From Pogonophryne albipinna (taxonomy: Eukaryota > Chordata > Actinopteri > Perciformes > Artedidraconidae): a stretch of DNA of 64,000 nucleotides. Every line of letters begins with the position of its first letter. The first letter of the stretch is position 1. The DNA lies in assembly GCA_028583405.1 (NCBI GenBank), contig CM053247.1, positions 14,252,063 to 14,316,062 on the forward strand. Reading direction: 5' to 3'. Positions 21,264 to 31,494 of the stretch are shown here, piece by piece. Below the pieces are notes generated by a model. It was not told the DNA's origin and made no database searches. It worked only from the letters and a program-made list of their open reading frames with translations. Position numbers and translations under genes: made by a program.

Positions 21264-21749
21264 TCAGTTTTCTTGTTTTATGTCGGGGACCTCCAACTCT
21301 TGGCTTGGGGCATCATTCAGTGGACTGTTGCCTAGCTCTTGCTCCTCAGGGTGGGTGATGTCATCAGTAGTCTCCACTGAGCCTGGCTGTATCTCTCCAT
21401 CCACTGCTGGTTCTTGGTGTTCTGTGTCTGGAATTTCTAGGATTTCCTGAGCTTCATTGTGCTCAGAAGACACTTGGAAATTCTCTGTGCCTTTGCCATC
21501 TACAGGCGCTGATGGGTGGGACTCTCCAGCTGGCTTTTCAAGGGTCTCCTCCTCCTGGTCCCTCCTCTCTTCAAGCCCAGCTGTGGTGCTGCCAGTGTGG
21601 GCCTGATCTCCATGGACCTCTAGTGGAGACTCTTCCCCGTCATCCTCTGCAGATGGCAGACATGGGGCCTCTGGGGCTCTGCAGCTACCTGGGTCTGTAT
21701 CAGGGGCTTCTTCTTTCTCCTGTTCCTCTCCAGTCGCCTCCACCTCCAC
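21264..21749 (-). CDS. Hspb1-clade small heat shock protein (probably Hspb15), exon 4: acidic tail
   Basis: Acceptor ACAATACAG|GTG, phase 0, open for 161 residues to the TGA at 21266-21264. It encodes a low-complexity tail very rich in Glu, with Pro, Ser, Thr and Gly, and almost no hydrophobic clusters. Vertebrate small heat-shock proteins usually end within a few dozen residues of the alpha-crystallin domain, so this tail nearly doubles the protein. The long open frame, correct phase and poly(A) signal shortly after the stop argue that it is translated, not read-through. Acidic flexible tails usually aid solubility; a specific role here is unknown. Confidence 0.88.
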   Translation of the reverse strand: MEVEATGEEQEKEEAPDTDPGSCRAPEAPCLPSAEDDGEESPLEVHGDQAHTGSTTAGLEERRDQEEETLEKPAGESHPSAPVDGKGTENFQVSSEHNEAQEILEIPDTEHQEPAVDGEIQPGSVETTDDITHPEEQELGNSPLNDAPSQELEVPDIKQEN

Positions 21750-22168
21750 CTGTATTGTACATACATATTTGGAAAATGTTGCTCGACTGTACCCATTTCC
21801 TCACTGCCAATGCACAAGTTGAAACTCAAGAGGGATATTGAAACAACATTGATCATCATGCTCATTTTCAGGTTCAAAAATTGATTTCAGGTGTGTGTGA
21901 ATGGGTGTTATGACAGGCCACCTTCAAAACAATGTTACATTTTTTTAATGTGTTTTTTTGCTAAGCATTGGATGCAAAAGGTTGACAACAGTGTTTTTTG
22001 TGTCTGGTAAAGTGACTAAGACTGCAGCACATTTGCTTAGCTTAGCAAACAAGGAGAAATGACCAGCCTGGCTCCTTCAAATGATGACTAAAATATCCTT
22101 CCATCACTTCAAAATATCACTAATTAACTATTTCTTCATATTTAAATAAACACCGTAGTTTGTATCAC

Positions 22169-22283
22169 CTTTATGATGATGGCAGCAGGAATTGTGTTCT
22201 CGGAAACCGGTGCTTCTATAGTCAGGATACCATCAGCAGAAAGAGTGGAGACGATTTTGGTTGCATCAAGGTCTTCGGGGAGC
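22169..22283 (-). CDS. Hspb1-clade small heat shock protein, exon 3
   Basis: Acceptor TTTGTTCAG, phase 2 in and phase 0 out (donor AAAG|GTGATA). It reads LPEDLDATKIVSTLSADGIL and TIEAPV, the C-terminal strands of the alpha-crystallin domain (HSPB1: [20 protein letters not shown]). The following SENTIPAAIII corresponds to the I-x-I/V-bearing segment of HSPB1, so inter-dimer contacts are probably kept. Confidence 0.93.
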
Positions 22284-22466
22284 CTGAACAAAGACAGGAT
22301 CCTGTTAGCAATATATCTACATAAAAGTGCCAGTATTTAAATAGTCAAATTGATGTACGTAATATCATGTTTCATTCCAGTGAGCATTTTAGGGATTGGA
22401 AAAGGCTTAACTGTGGATACATAATTGTCAAAAGGTTAACAACGGTGTTTACTTTGCATACAGTAC
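22284..22466 (-). other. Intron 2 of the Hspb1-clade gene
   Basis: A short intron, donor GTACTG and acceptor TTCAG. The two other introns (21750-22168 and 22531-22885) are likewise short and without recognisable repeats, except a 'cttagcttagca' motif near 22037. Confidence 0.8.
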
Positions 22467-22530
22467 CTGTATTTCCTTGTAAAACATCTGGCAATAAATC
22501 CATGCTCATCTGGCCTCTCCTCGTGTTTCC
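22467..22530 (-). CDS. Hspb1-clade small heat shock protein, exon 2
   Basis: A 64-bp exon between acceptor ATCCCCAG and donor AG|GTACTG. It reads [20 protein letters not shown], matching the HSPB1 core [20 protein letters not shown] almost residue for residue, including the loop cysteine. Same length and phases as hspb8 exon 2. This segment is what places the gene in the Hspb1 clade. Confidence 0.95.
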
Positions 22531-22885
22531 CTGGGGATGGATTACCATGTATGGGGAAGACACACATAGGAATCAAGCCACACAGAGAAACCACTCAACA
22601 TACAAATTAATTTCTGCCACAGAGCTTTGATTTCCCCGAGCACATTATTCAAGCAGCTTTCTAATTTTGTTACAGTCAGCTTCCTTTCCATTAGTCTTTA
22701 GTTTTAAGTTGTTTATCCTGTGAACCTTGAGTCTAATTAGATAACAGTTAGTCTTAGAGATAATATTAGATAGATTTGTTTTGGTTTTACTTTATTATGT
22801 GCAGAAACAATCCTGTGTGTAAAAGTGAATAACACTGCCAAGTGAACCTATAGAGCTGTTTAAATAACAGGTTTGTTTAACATAC

Positions 22886-23252
22886 CTCTGACCTCCAGGA
22901 ATCCGTCGCTGACGCTGACAAAAATATCTGAGGGAAAGAAATGAGCCACTTCCAGGTTGACCCTCCACTTGTACTGCTCCTCACTAATCTTCTGGCCGGA
23001 GTGATACATCGACGCAGAGATGTAGGGCACAAACAGCGGAGGGGGAATGTACCCTGGCCAGGAGCAGGCTGCCAGACTCCTCTGGAGCCGGTCCACATCC
23101 CTCCACCGAGGGTCCCCTGGCTCCAGGAACGGTGGCAGGCCAAGATCCTGATTGAAAAGCCTGCCGGACTGCCACCATTTTCTCAGGGGGTACCAACACA
23201 CTCCCCTGTTGGACTCCTCGTTTGACAGCTCTGTTTTAGCTTGTTGGCTCAT
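22886..23252 (-). CDS. Hspb1-clade small heat shock protein (probably Hspb15), exon 1
   Basis: The gene is complement(join(21264-21749, 22169-22283, 22467-22530, 22886-23252)): 1032 bp, 343 residues. Exon 1 gives a divergent N-terminus (MSQQAKTELSNEE..., a GRLFNQDLGLPPFLEP motif equivalent to HSPB1 SRLFDQAFGLP, then SWPGYIPP) and the first strands of the alpha-crystallin domain (YKWRVNLEVAHFFPSDIFV, SDGFLEVRG). Donor AGAG|GTATG, phase 1. Expected role: an ATP-independent cytosolic holdase. Exon 2 and 3 similarity to HSPB1 with a non-hspb1 location suggests the fish paralogue hspb15, but I infer this by elimination and so give no symbol. Convergent with hspb8; likely an old tandem pair. Confidence 0.92.
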
Positions 23253-23305
23253 TTTCTAAATATTAAATGGGACAAAATCTATTGAGATTGTAAAAAATGC
23301 CAGCC

Positions 23306-23315
23306 CTTTATAAAG
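23306..23315 (-). promoter_or_regulatory. TATA box of the Hspb1-clade gene
   Basis: The palindromic CTTTATAAAG lies 54-63 bp upstream of the ATG, preceded by AGTGT and followed (minus strand) by GGGCTGGC. Its position implies a very short 5' UTR of about 25-30 nt. Confidence 0.5.
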
Positions 23316-23356
23316 ACACTCAGCGAGTAACTTTTGGACTCTCCGCGTTGACTTGT

Positions 23357-23366
23357 TGAAATTTCA
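23357..23366 (-). promoter_or_regulatory. Minimal heat-shock-element-like site
   Basis: TGAAATTTCA fits nGAAnnTTCn, about 45 bp upstream of the TATA box. Only two units are present, fewer than the three usually needed for strong HSF1 binding. Confidence 0.3.
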
Positions 23367-23399
23367 GCAATTAAAAACTCCTTCATGAGAGAAAGAATG

Positions 23400-25960
23400 A
23401 TAAAGGAAAGCTAAGGGTGGTGAACTGGAGAAATCTCTGAGGGCCGTTATATATACTGCTCCTGTCTGTTTTAGCACTTATTAAGCACTCATTCCGATCC
23501 CATGAGAAGGGTGTGTGGGCATGGGGTGATGGGTGTGGAGGGGAGGCCATTACCTCTTGCAGGCCTGAAAAAGGCAGCAGACTAATTAGTTGTATTTATA
23601 ACTTTTAAGGGAGCCATGGCAAATAGCGAGCCGTTGGCTAGAGACAAGTTTGTGTGTCTGTTGCATCTGTTGCCTGAAGACAGTTCTTCTCACATCCCAG
23701 TGAACTCCTCAGTGCTGTCATGAACCGGTGAGAGTTTATCTTGCCTGTGTTTCACCCCTGAAAGGACTCCAGCTGGCATTGGGTTGTCTGGAGCATGAGA
23801 TGGTGGATTCTGAGGAGACCCCAAATTGTCTTTTTACTGTTATCCAAAAACATTTCTGTAGCATGCGTGTGTATTGAGTTTACAAAGCTCCCTTTCACTC
23901 CATTTTTCTTATGCTCTGCAGTTTCAACAGGATTATTATTGTCCCCTCTTTTATCAAGTGTGAAAGACTTGTCACTGTTTCATTTTTAGAGCTGTGTGCC
24001 CTGAGATCTTGGCGTATTGTACACTGGAGCACCAAACAGATTGAACAGATGTTTCTGACACTTTGTGTGATGCTTCACCCACAGATTCTGTCTGTAGGAT
24101 ATGCTCTCAGAGGTTAAATTGGGCTTCGCTGCTGCTGCTGCTCCTGATGCAGCTGCTGGAGTCGCCTGAAAAATGGGTCCCTCTGTTGCAACGATCAATA
24201 GAGACTTCCATCCTGTTCACATTAAAAGGCACATAATGCCCACGGTGCACCAAGATGTTCATGCTACTCTTCAAAAAGACTAATACAATATTTTGAGTGT
24301 AAAACTTTTTGTGTGGGATTATTGAACACCATTAATAGACTATTCGGAAATATTTAGTTTTTTTTCTCAAATATATCTCAACCATAGTTGGCCAGATTAA
24401 ATAAGTAGAAGACAGAAATGTAGGGTAAACTTCTTCCAAATGTATACAAAGGTTGTCGGTTAGGCAACAGATTTTTCATTATGTCATTTACTTCCTGTAT
24501 ACATAAATGTCACCATTTGATGCACTGTACCAGAATATAGCCGTAAGATATAGACTCTGGACCTACTGTCTATCCTGTTTTCCATCACCTATTTTGTTCT
24601 TGGTCTGTGTATATACCTACAATTATTGATAAGGTGATTAGAGTGTATTTTCCAAATTAGCAGGTTGAGAGTGTTCAAGGTCCATCTAAGTGCTGCATGG
24701 ATTAAAATGTTACTGAACAGATGTAGCATGAAAAGTTAGATTAATAGACTGAGAGGAAATTAATTATTGATTTTGCAACATTATCTTGATTAATTAATTT
24801 GGATTGATTGCATGAAGTCTCACACAGAGCTGGGATTTTGACAAAGCCAGTTATCAAAAAAGCTTTGGCTCACTTCAGTCAGTATCAATAAAGTCACAAT
24901 GGTGGGTTAGTAGCATGATAGCATCTATAATCTCACTACAAATATAAGGAAAATGTATGACACTCAGTTTTGGGGTCCGTATTGTGCGTGCTGGTTTTCT
25001 GTCACATATTGGCTTACTTGGAAACTTGACGAGAACAGAGCCATCGTTAATCTCATTAGTAACACCTTTGCTTTTTCACTATGGCCTTAATTAGGCTTTT
25101 GATGGTAGAAAACAACACAGACAATTAATCACATTAAAAGCAATCCATATAGGTGTGTCCAGTAGGCCTACTCAGGGTCTTGCCTACTGTCTTTTTGGGG
25201 AGGCTTACTAAGACTCTTAATGGAACACAGACATCATAAATGTTATAAATTGCTTTTCCTGCAGTGATAAAGTAAACTCTGCTGTGAAAAAAAGGATTCT
25301 AACTCAAATGAACTCATTGTTGATGATATAATAATTATCACCTCGCTCTTCATTTGACGGGGTGTCATGTTTGTGTCGGTTATAACATGCTGGAAATGGT
25401 TGCTTTATACTGCCATGCCAATGCATTTATTTTTTACTATATTTTGAACTAAATTGGTTCAAAATATAGAAAAGGCCTGAATCTGAAATTTCGACTTTTG
25501 TGGTAGCCTACTATAAAAACAATATTTTGCCATAGAAATGTCAAGTGTGTCATTGGAACAGCTCAAATAAAGCTATCAGGTAGTGCACTTGGCTGCCTTA
25601 CCAGTCAGATTTTCGTTCACATCCCAAGTGGTTTCAGTCACATTATAGTAAGCTGTTCAGTAGAACATCAACCTTAAATGTAACACCAAATGTCTAGCTT
25701 CATTTTTGTGCAACACTTAGGTGGCTTTAAAAATGCAGTGTCCACATAGCCTACTTTTGGCCACATTGTAACGTTTACTTCCTATGGGCTGAGCTTCATT
25801 TGTCATAACTATGGGAAACGGAGGTCGCAGGGCAAACCGCATGGACCAGAAGTTTGTGAAATGTTTGTAGCCTACCCTTTAACTCCGTGTATTCGCTCCA
25901 GTGATTAGCCACCATTTTCATGCAATTGAAATTTTACACATTTATCATGATACATCGATA
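23400..25960. other. Intergenic, no recognised feature
   Basis: AT-rich sequence upstream of the Hspb1-clade gene. No repeat with definable ends; a short (CTG)n-like run lies near 24130-24150. Confidence 0.5.
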
Positions 25961-25970
25961 TTACACGCCA

Positions 25971-26213
25971 GACCTACGTTGTTTGGGAACGGCAAAGTCT
26001 GTCCCGCTGTGTGACCGTCCTCCGTGGAGCGGTTCCTCGCGTCCGGGGCGGACAGAGCCAGACTCACGGGAGACTTGTGGCCGCCGACAGCTGCAGTTGA
26101 GCGGGCAGGGCTGGCCGGAAGATCCCCGGAGACAGAGTGGGGTTACCAGACTTTCCTCACACCTGGAAACCAAATCATTGATCCAGGACAATGTGGTAGA
26201 ACAACATGAGGTA
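25971..26213 (+). other. GC/CpG-rich island with donor-like end; candidate exon, unassigned
   Basis: A block markedly richer in G+C and CpG than its surroundings. It begins after an acceptor-like ACGCCAG and ends at CATGAG|GTAACT, a good donor. One frame is open throughout (ending ...DNVVEQHE, phase 0 at the donor); a second frame is open to 26098 and a third from 26024 on. I cannot tell which is used. It could be a CpG-island first exon of ccdc60, an exon of another gene, or a decayed transposon. Confidence 0.3.
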
Positions 26214-26455
26214 ACTGAAGGCCTATTTCATTATTATCCCAAATAAATTGCTTGGTGTCAGTTGCAGTCACATTCACAAATTAGTTTTGTCTGTGTATAA
26301 ATATCTTCTCTCAGATGACTTCTCCCACACCCTGTAAACACATCATCAGAAAATCATTTTGATGCTTTGAATCAGGATTAACTTCAAAGATGGCTGGCAG
26401 TTTATTCATCTCACCCAAATTAAAAACGGCACATTTGAAGAAACCCAAACCCTCT

Positions 26456-26497
<42 letters not shown>

Positions 26498-27600
26498 TTT
26501 TAGTTTTTTTTTTAAACAATCTTTGATTAAAAAAATCCCATCAGGCAGCTGCTAAAGATCAGTGGTCTTCACGGTCCCTCTTGCTTTTCCTCCTTTGAAC
26601 CGCTATTTTCCCTCTCAAGTGATATTAATATATGTCTTTGTGTATGTAGGCCTGTGTGTGATTCCTTTCGATTCATAGCACCAGTTCCATCTTTTATTCA
26701 TCAGTTACACCAGCCGCCTACTCCGGGCTACACAGGAGTCCCAGCCGATACCAGTTTTTTAATTTTGCAAAATCACATTTTTTAGCCTAGATGAAAACAC
26801 ATTTTGGACTTGCAATCAAAGGAAGGGAACCACTCATGCCATGACCCAGTCTCCTTTAACTGTCCTCAGTGCAATTTGAGTTGGAGACAATCTCAGATCT
26901 GATATGATTTGATCTGATCCCCCAAAGCCAGTTTCCACTAATAAATGCATTTGAAGTAAGACCTCTTCAATTCTATGATGATTGCATCCACCAATGTGCT
27001 GGAGAGGGCTCAGCAGAGTCCAGTGCAGCGACTCAGATCCATGGGATATTAGCAGCTAATGCATCAAGCGGGATGAAATGTCAAATGGCTGGTTTGTTCC
27101 TGTGGACAATGCATTCATCATAGTTACTGTGAGTCTGGCTCAGTTGCTGAGGCCGGCCTGCAAACAGAGAGAAGTGGTGCATATCAGAACTGACACATCA
27201 CAATGGAGTGTCTATGGAAATATATTTTTGAAAAGTTGTTTTATACGTTTTTGCAGCCAGCAAAGAGTCAGAAATAATTTGGAATGATACTTCAAACTTG
27301 ATCTAGCACAAATTGATTCTATCAGTAGATGGAATGTATTTGTTGAATTGGTTTAGCCATGCCGGTTGCCAATCCATTGCCGTTATGACTGTGGGGAACA
27401 AGAGTAAGCTGGTATAGACTGTAAATCAACAAGGAGGGAGAACAAGGCAATCTCATCACCTGCAGTTTCCTGCCCTCTGTTATTGTATTTGCAATGCGTT
27501 TGATTCACCTCCCTGTGGTACTGTTAAGACAAATGCAATACCAACAGCATTGTTTAGTTTGTTACTCCTCGGTGTTGATGGAAATACACAGGCTGGCCAA
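26214..27600. other. Intergenic / possible ccdc60 intron
   Basis: No gene recognised. Contains the (CT)n microsatellite at 26459-26492. Confidence 0.5.
26459..26492. repeat. (CT)n microsatellite
   Basis: About 17 uninterrupted CT units followed by a T-rich stretch. Confidence 0.95.
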
Positions 27601-27949
27601 CAGAAGGAGTTTTTATTTATTTAATTTTTTTTACAAGTCTTTTTATTTCATTATAGTGTACAATAATCGATGCCATTTGATTTACATTGTAATATCACAG
27701 TACACTCACTACACTCCCCACTCCTTCACTCCACCCGCACACGCCCACACAGGCCAAACCAAAAAATGCTTATCAAGATAACTTAAACAACAGAGCCATG
27801 AAAATAAACATAGAAAGGAAAAAAAAAGAAAAACATCAAAGTAAAACAAACAAATAATACAATACAGCGACAATGTAGACAATGACAACACCACAACTAC
27901 TATTTCTGGCCGTCAGGACTAATAGCCACAGAATGCACCATTCCATCAC
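27600..27949 (-). repeat. Probable 3' end of the L1-like LINE
   Basis: On the minus strand a T-rich, low-complexity stretch typical of a LINE 3' UTR. Its assignment to the L1-like coding fragment at 29705-30290 is inference from position and composition: the CR1/L2-like LINE lies between them. Confidence 0.3.
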
Positions 27950-29700
27950 TTTCATTTCATTTCAAACCTTTATTTATACAGATGAATCCCATTGAGATCA
28001 TTGATCTCTTTTTCAAGGGAGACCTGCTCAAGTAGTTCCACATGAAACATAAAAACATAAATAGAACAACAAAAGGACATCATACAGCGTCATTTACATA
28101 ATTATCCACATAAACCGGTACCAATAGCTTCCGATTGACTAGCATCCAACCGAGCTTTAAAAACATTTAGTGGCACCAGATTGTTCAGTTTCCATTTAAT
28201 TTGCGGACTATTCCAAGACAGAGGAGCTGCGCATCTAAAAGCTATCTTCCCTAAGACAGTCCTAGCAGTGGGCACATTTAATAAAACCACAGCATTCGAT
28301 CTCAGGCAGTAGCCAATTACAATTTTCCGTGAGATCAGGGAGCAGATATAAGATGGAAGTTTCCCTAACATGGCTTTGTATATAAAAATGTACCAGTGAC
28401 TGAGCCTCCGTACAGTTAGTGAAAGCAAACCTGCCCTTGCATACAGGGTACAGTGATGGGTTAATACTTTACAGTTTGTCACAAATCTCAGTGCACTGTG
28501 ATACGCAGCATCTAACTTGACCAGGCAATTGGCAGGTGCATTCATATACATCACATCACCATAGTCCAGCACAGGTAAAAAGGTCACAGTGACTAGCCTT
28601 TTCCTGGCCTCAAGCGAGAAACAGGACTTGCTCCTGTAGAAGAAACCTAGCCTAACCCTCAGCTTTTTAATCAAGCCAGATACCAAGGTATTTGTAACAG
28701 GTAACCACTTCAAGTTTTATTCCTTGCGTAGTTACAATATCTAAAACAGGCTCTGGTGTCTTTTTAGCTTTAGAAAAGAGCATTACCTTGGTTTTCTCAA
28801 CATTTAAAAGAAGCTTTAGTTCAGAGAGCTGAGTCTGAATAATGTTAAAAACAGCCTGTAATTTAACACCAGCTTCCTTAATGGAGGGACCTGCACAGTA
28901 CATCACGGTATCATCCGCATAAAAATGTAAAGTAGCTTCATCCACATTTTCACCTAAACTGTTGATGTAGATGGAGAATAAAAGTGGTCCTAAAACAGAA
29001 CCTTGGGGAACACCATTAGTAATGTTCAACCACTCAGAAGACAGCCCATCAAAATGAACACATTGGGACCTTTCAGAGAGGTAGTTTACAAACCACCCCA
29101 CTGCATGGCTGGACATGCCAATACTGAGTAGCCTCTGCTTTAAAATGTGATGATCGACGGTGTCAAACGCTTTTGAAAGGTCAATAAATAGAGTTGCACA
29201 ACTCTGCTTATTATCTAAAATACTCGCCACATCATTCACCACTTTCATTGTGGCAGTGATGGTGCTGTGTTGCTTTCTGAAGCCTGACTGATGTTTAGAC
29301 AGGATGTCATTTGTACATAAAAACACCTTTACCTGTTCACTCACTAAGCGTTCAAGAACCTTAGCCAGAACTGACAACTTAGAGATTGGCCTATAGTTAT
29401 TTAATAAGGTGGCCTCCCCTCCTTTTAGCAAAGGCAGGACATACGCTGACTTCCACAATTTTGGAATTGTGTTAGTGCTGAGGGAGAGGTTAAAAAGAGT
29501 AGTGAGAGGTGGAGCAATAAAATCTGCAGCTATCTTTAAAAAGAAAGGTTCTACGTTGTCCGGGCCGGCCGGTTTCTTAGGGTCTAACTTGGTTAAAGCT
29601 TCACGAACAACATCAACAGTAAAAGGGGTAAAACTAAAAGGGTTTTCCAACACACGTTTTTCAGAGTCACCGACTGTGGTGTTCACAGAAGCAGAGTTAA
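27950..29700 (-). mobile_element. CR1/L2-like LINE, 5'-truncated, ORF2 broken by a frameshift
   Basis: Two overlapping minus-strand frames (29686-28667 and 28713-28102) together encode the reverse transcriptase and C-terminal part of a non-LTR ORF2. Visible motifs in order: NNYRPISKL, GFRKQHST, LFIDLSKAFDTVDH (first catalytic Asp), NGVPQGSVLGPLLF, FYADDTVMY (catalytic YADD) and CYKYLGIWLD, followed by the frameshift near 28690 and the thumb/C-terminal region with WNSPQ near its end. The stop is at 28102. The 3' tail ends in TGAAA-type repeats (27950-27965). There is no endonuclease domain, so the copy is 5'-truncated. Family assignment is to the CR1/L2/Jockey group; the exact clade is uncertain. 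Confidence 0.85.
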
Positions 29701-29704
29701 CTGG

Positions 29705-30290
29705 TCATATCTCAGATATATTTTCCAAGTGAGAAAACAATGGCAACCACAGAGCTTGAAAAACATGTCCACGATTATATTTTTCCAATGTCATTTTCTC
29801 CAGAGGTAAAAAATATGTTATCTGATCAATGAAAAGTTTAAATGTTTGGGGGACGTTCATTCTTCCAGAATAAAAGTATACATTTCTTGGCAAAATATGT
29901 TATTGTGATTAGTATTCTTCTGTAATGTTTGGGATTCAGTTTAAAGTTTGGCATGTCATTTAACAGGGAAAAAACATGGATTTAGGCTCATTTCGATGCC
30001 TAAAACGACTTTTGTGAGAGCATGAATCGAATCCCAGAAATGTTTCAAGAGATCACAATCCCAAAACAGATGCATAAATGTTCCTTCTTTTATTTTACAT
30101 CTCGGAAATTTTGCAGAGTTTTCTTTGGAAATGTTATGCATCTTTATGGGTGTGAGGTGACATTTGTTGATACATTTAAAGTTTGCTTCTTTGATTTTAT
30201 TGCTTGTGAATGGAAAATGTGTTCTTTCACAAATATTGAGCCAAGTAGTTTCATCTATCTGCATCCCTAAGTCCTTTTCCCAGATATTTT
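29705..30290 (-). mobile_element. L1-like LINE ORF2 C-terminal fragment
   Basis: A minus-strand frame with PFTSNKIKEANFKCINKCH, CHLTPIKMH, FPRCKIKEGTFMHLFWDC and FW.SIHALT: the zinc-knuckle-like C-terminus of fish L1/Tx1-type ORF2. It continues after a break at 29893-29705 (PLEKMTLEKYN). The first knuckle cysteine is Phe-Pro-Arg-Cys here. Fragmentary and inactive; probably the host of the CR1/L2-like insertion to its left. Confidence 0.7.
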
Positions 30291-30300
30291 TTAAAGTTAG

Positions 30301-31017
30301 AAAGGATGACTGAGCTCTTTTAGAAGGAGTTTTTCTGATTCACTTTTGTATGGGAACATGCATTTTCTGTTTGCATTCACATACAGCATCATAGGCTGAG
30401 GTCTCTATTCTCTGTGTCCAAGTAGCAGAGAGAGAACAACAGTGACTCAACAGTATAACTAAAAAGAGATGTGCAGCAAATGAGCTCATCCATCAGCAGA
30501 AGCGTGTGTGGACAAGGGGATGATGAGGGTGAGGAGGAAGATGAAGAAAGACGGTGGGGCGGAGCAGGGGGCTGTGAAATATGACAGCCGTGGCATTTCC
30601 ATGCTCTCCGGTACCTGCTTTTGTCCTTTGGATGTTGCTGCTTGAAGACCTGAGCTCGGCCTGGTCTTTGTCGAGTCCACCTGAAGCTTTGCCATTACTC
30701 TGAAGAAAGTCATGACATTTAGAGGAGTCACATTTTTACCTGCTTTAACCACCAGCGAGTCAGCGTTTACTCCCTGGAACAGATTGTGTTGTATCTCTGT
30801 TATGCTGTTCCAACCTCTCAATGAAGACATGTCATATTAAAAGGGAGTGAAATATTCAAACGCAAGACATGTTAGCATGGTGGTGCCATAATTAAATATA
30901 TTCAAGAATGCTTGTGCACATTTAACCCAAATTGCAGCCAAATATATTTCTTATTTTTAGAAAGTTTGGGATCGCCCTGGAATAAAAATATAAGTGCTCT
31001 GTGAGTTTAAACAGAGA
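30301..31017. other. Intergenic, nothing certain
   Basis: A minus-strand frame of 114 codons (30830-30486) has a hydrophobic C-terminal stretch but no recognisable domain or conservation clue, and I do not call it a gene. Confidence 0.4.
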
Positions 31018-31494
31018 TTAAAGGTGGGGTAGGTAAGTGTCAGAAACCGGCTCGAGATACACTTTTTGTTATATTCCATGGAATGCTCTTAACATCCCGA
31101 TAGCAATGAATATCTTAAGTGCTTTGACAAAAAATCCATAAAAAAATGTCATTTTTGGAAGCCGTAATAGTGTAAAAAGTACAACCAATTGGTTGTACTT
31201 TTTACACTATTGCCGCTCTGTCTGTCAGCCTATCATCTCGTGCACGCACAAATGTATCTCGTGCCCTCATTGGGCGTGCCGTCATTGGGCGTGCATTGCA
31301 GCAGTACTTCAATGAATCGCCAGCAACAGACGGCCACTTTCACCAGTCTGCTGACGTCATGTGCGCGTTCATGTGTGTTGGAGGAGGTGCTCTGTAAGGA
31401 AGTCTGAAGGAAGGGGCGGATTCTTTTCGGCTGTGTACTTTCAAATTTGAGTGCACTCGAGCCGGTTTCTGAAACTTACCTACCCCACCTTTAA
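31018..31494. repeat. TTAA-flanked MITE, compact copy
   Basis: Bounded by TTAA (31018-31021 and 31491-31494) with inverted termini AAGGTGGGGTAGGTAAGTGT / ...ACTTACCTACCCCACCTT continuing through 'cggctcgag', about 45 bp. The same family recurs at 57885-59015 with extra internal sequence that this copy lacks. The TTAA target suggests a piggyBac- or IS4EU-type transposase. Non-coding. Confidence 0.85.

Noticed and set aside
30486..30830. Minus-strand 114-codon frame with a hydrophobic C-terminus, resembling an anchored protein
   Set aside because: No domain, no start context, no flanking exon; length is within chance expectation.
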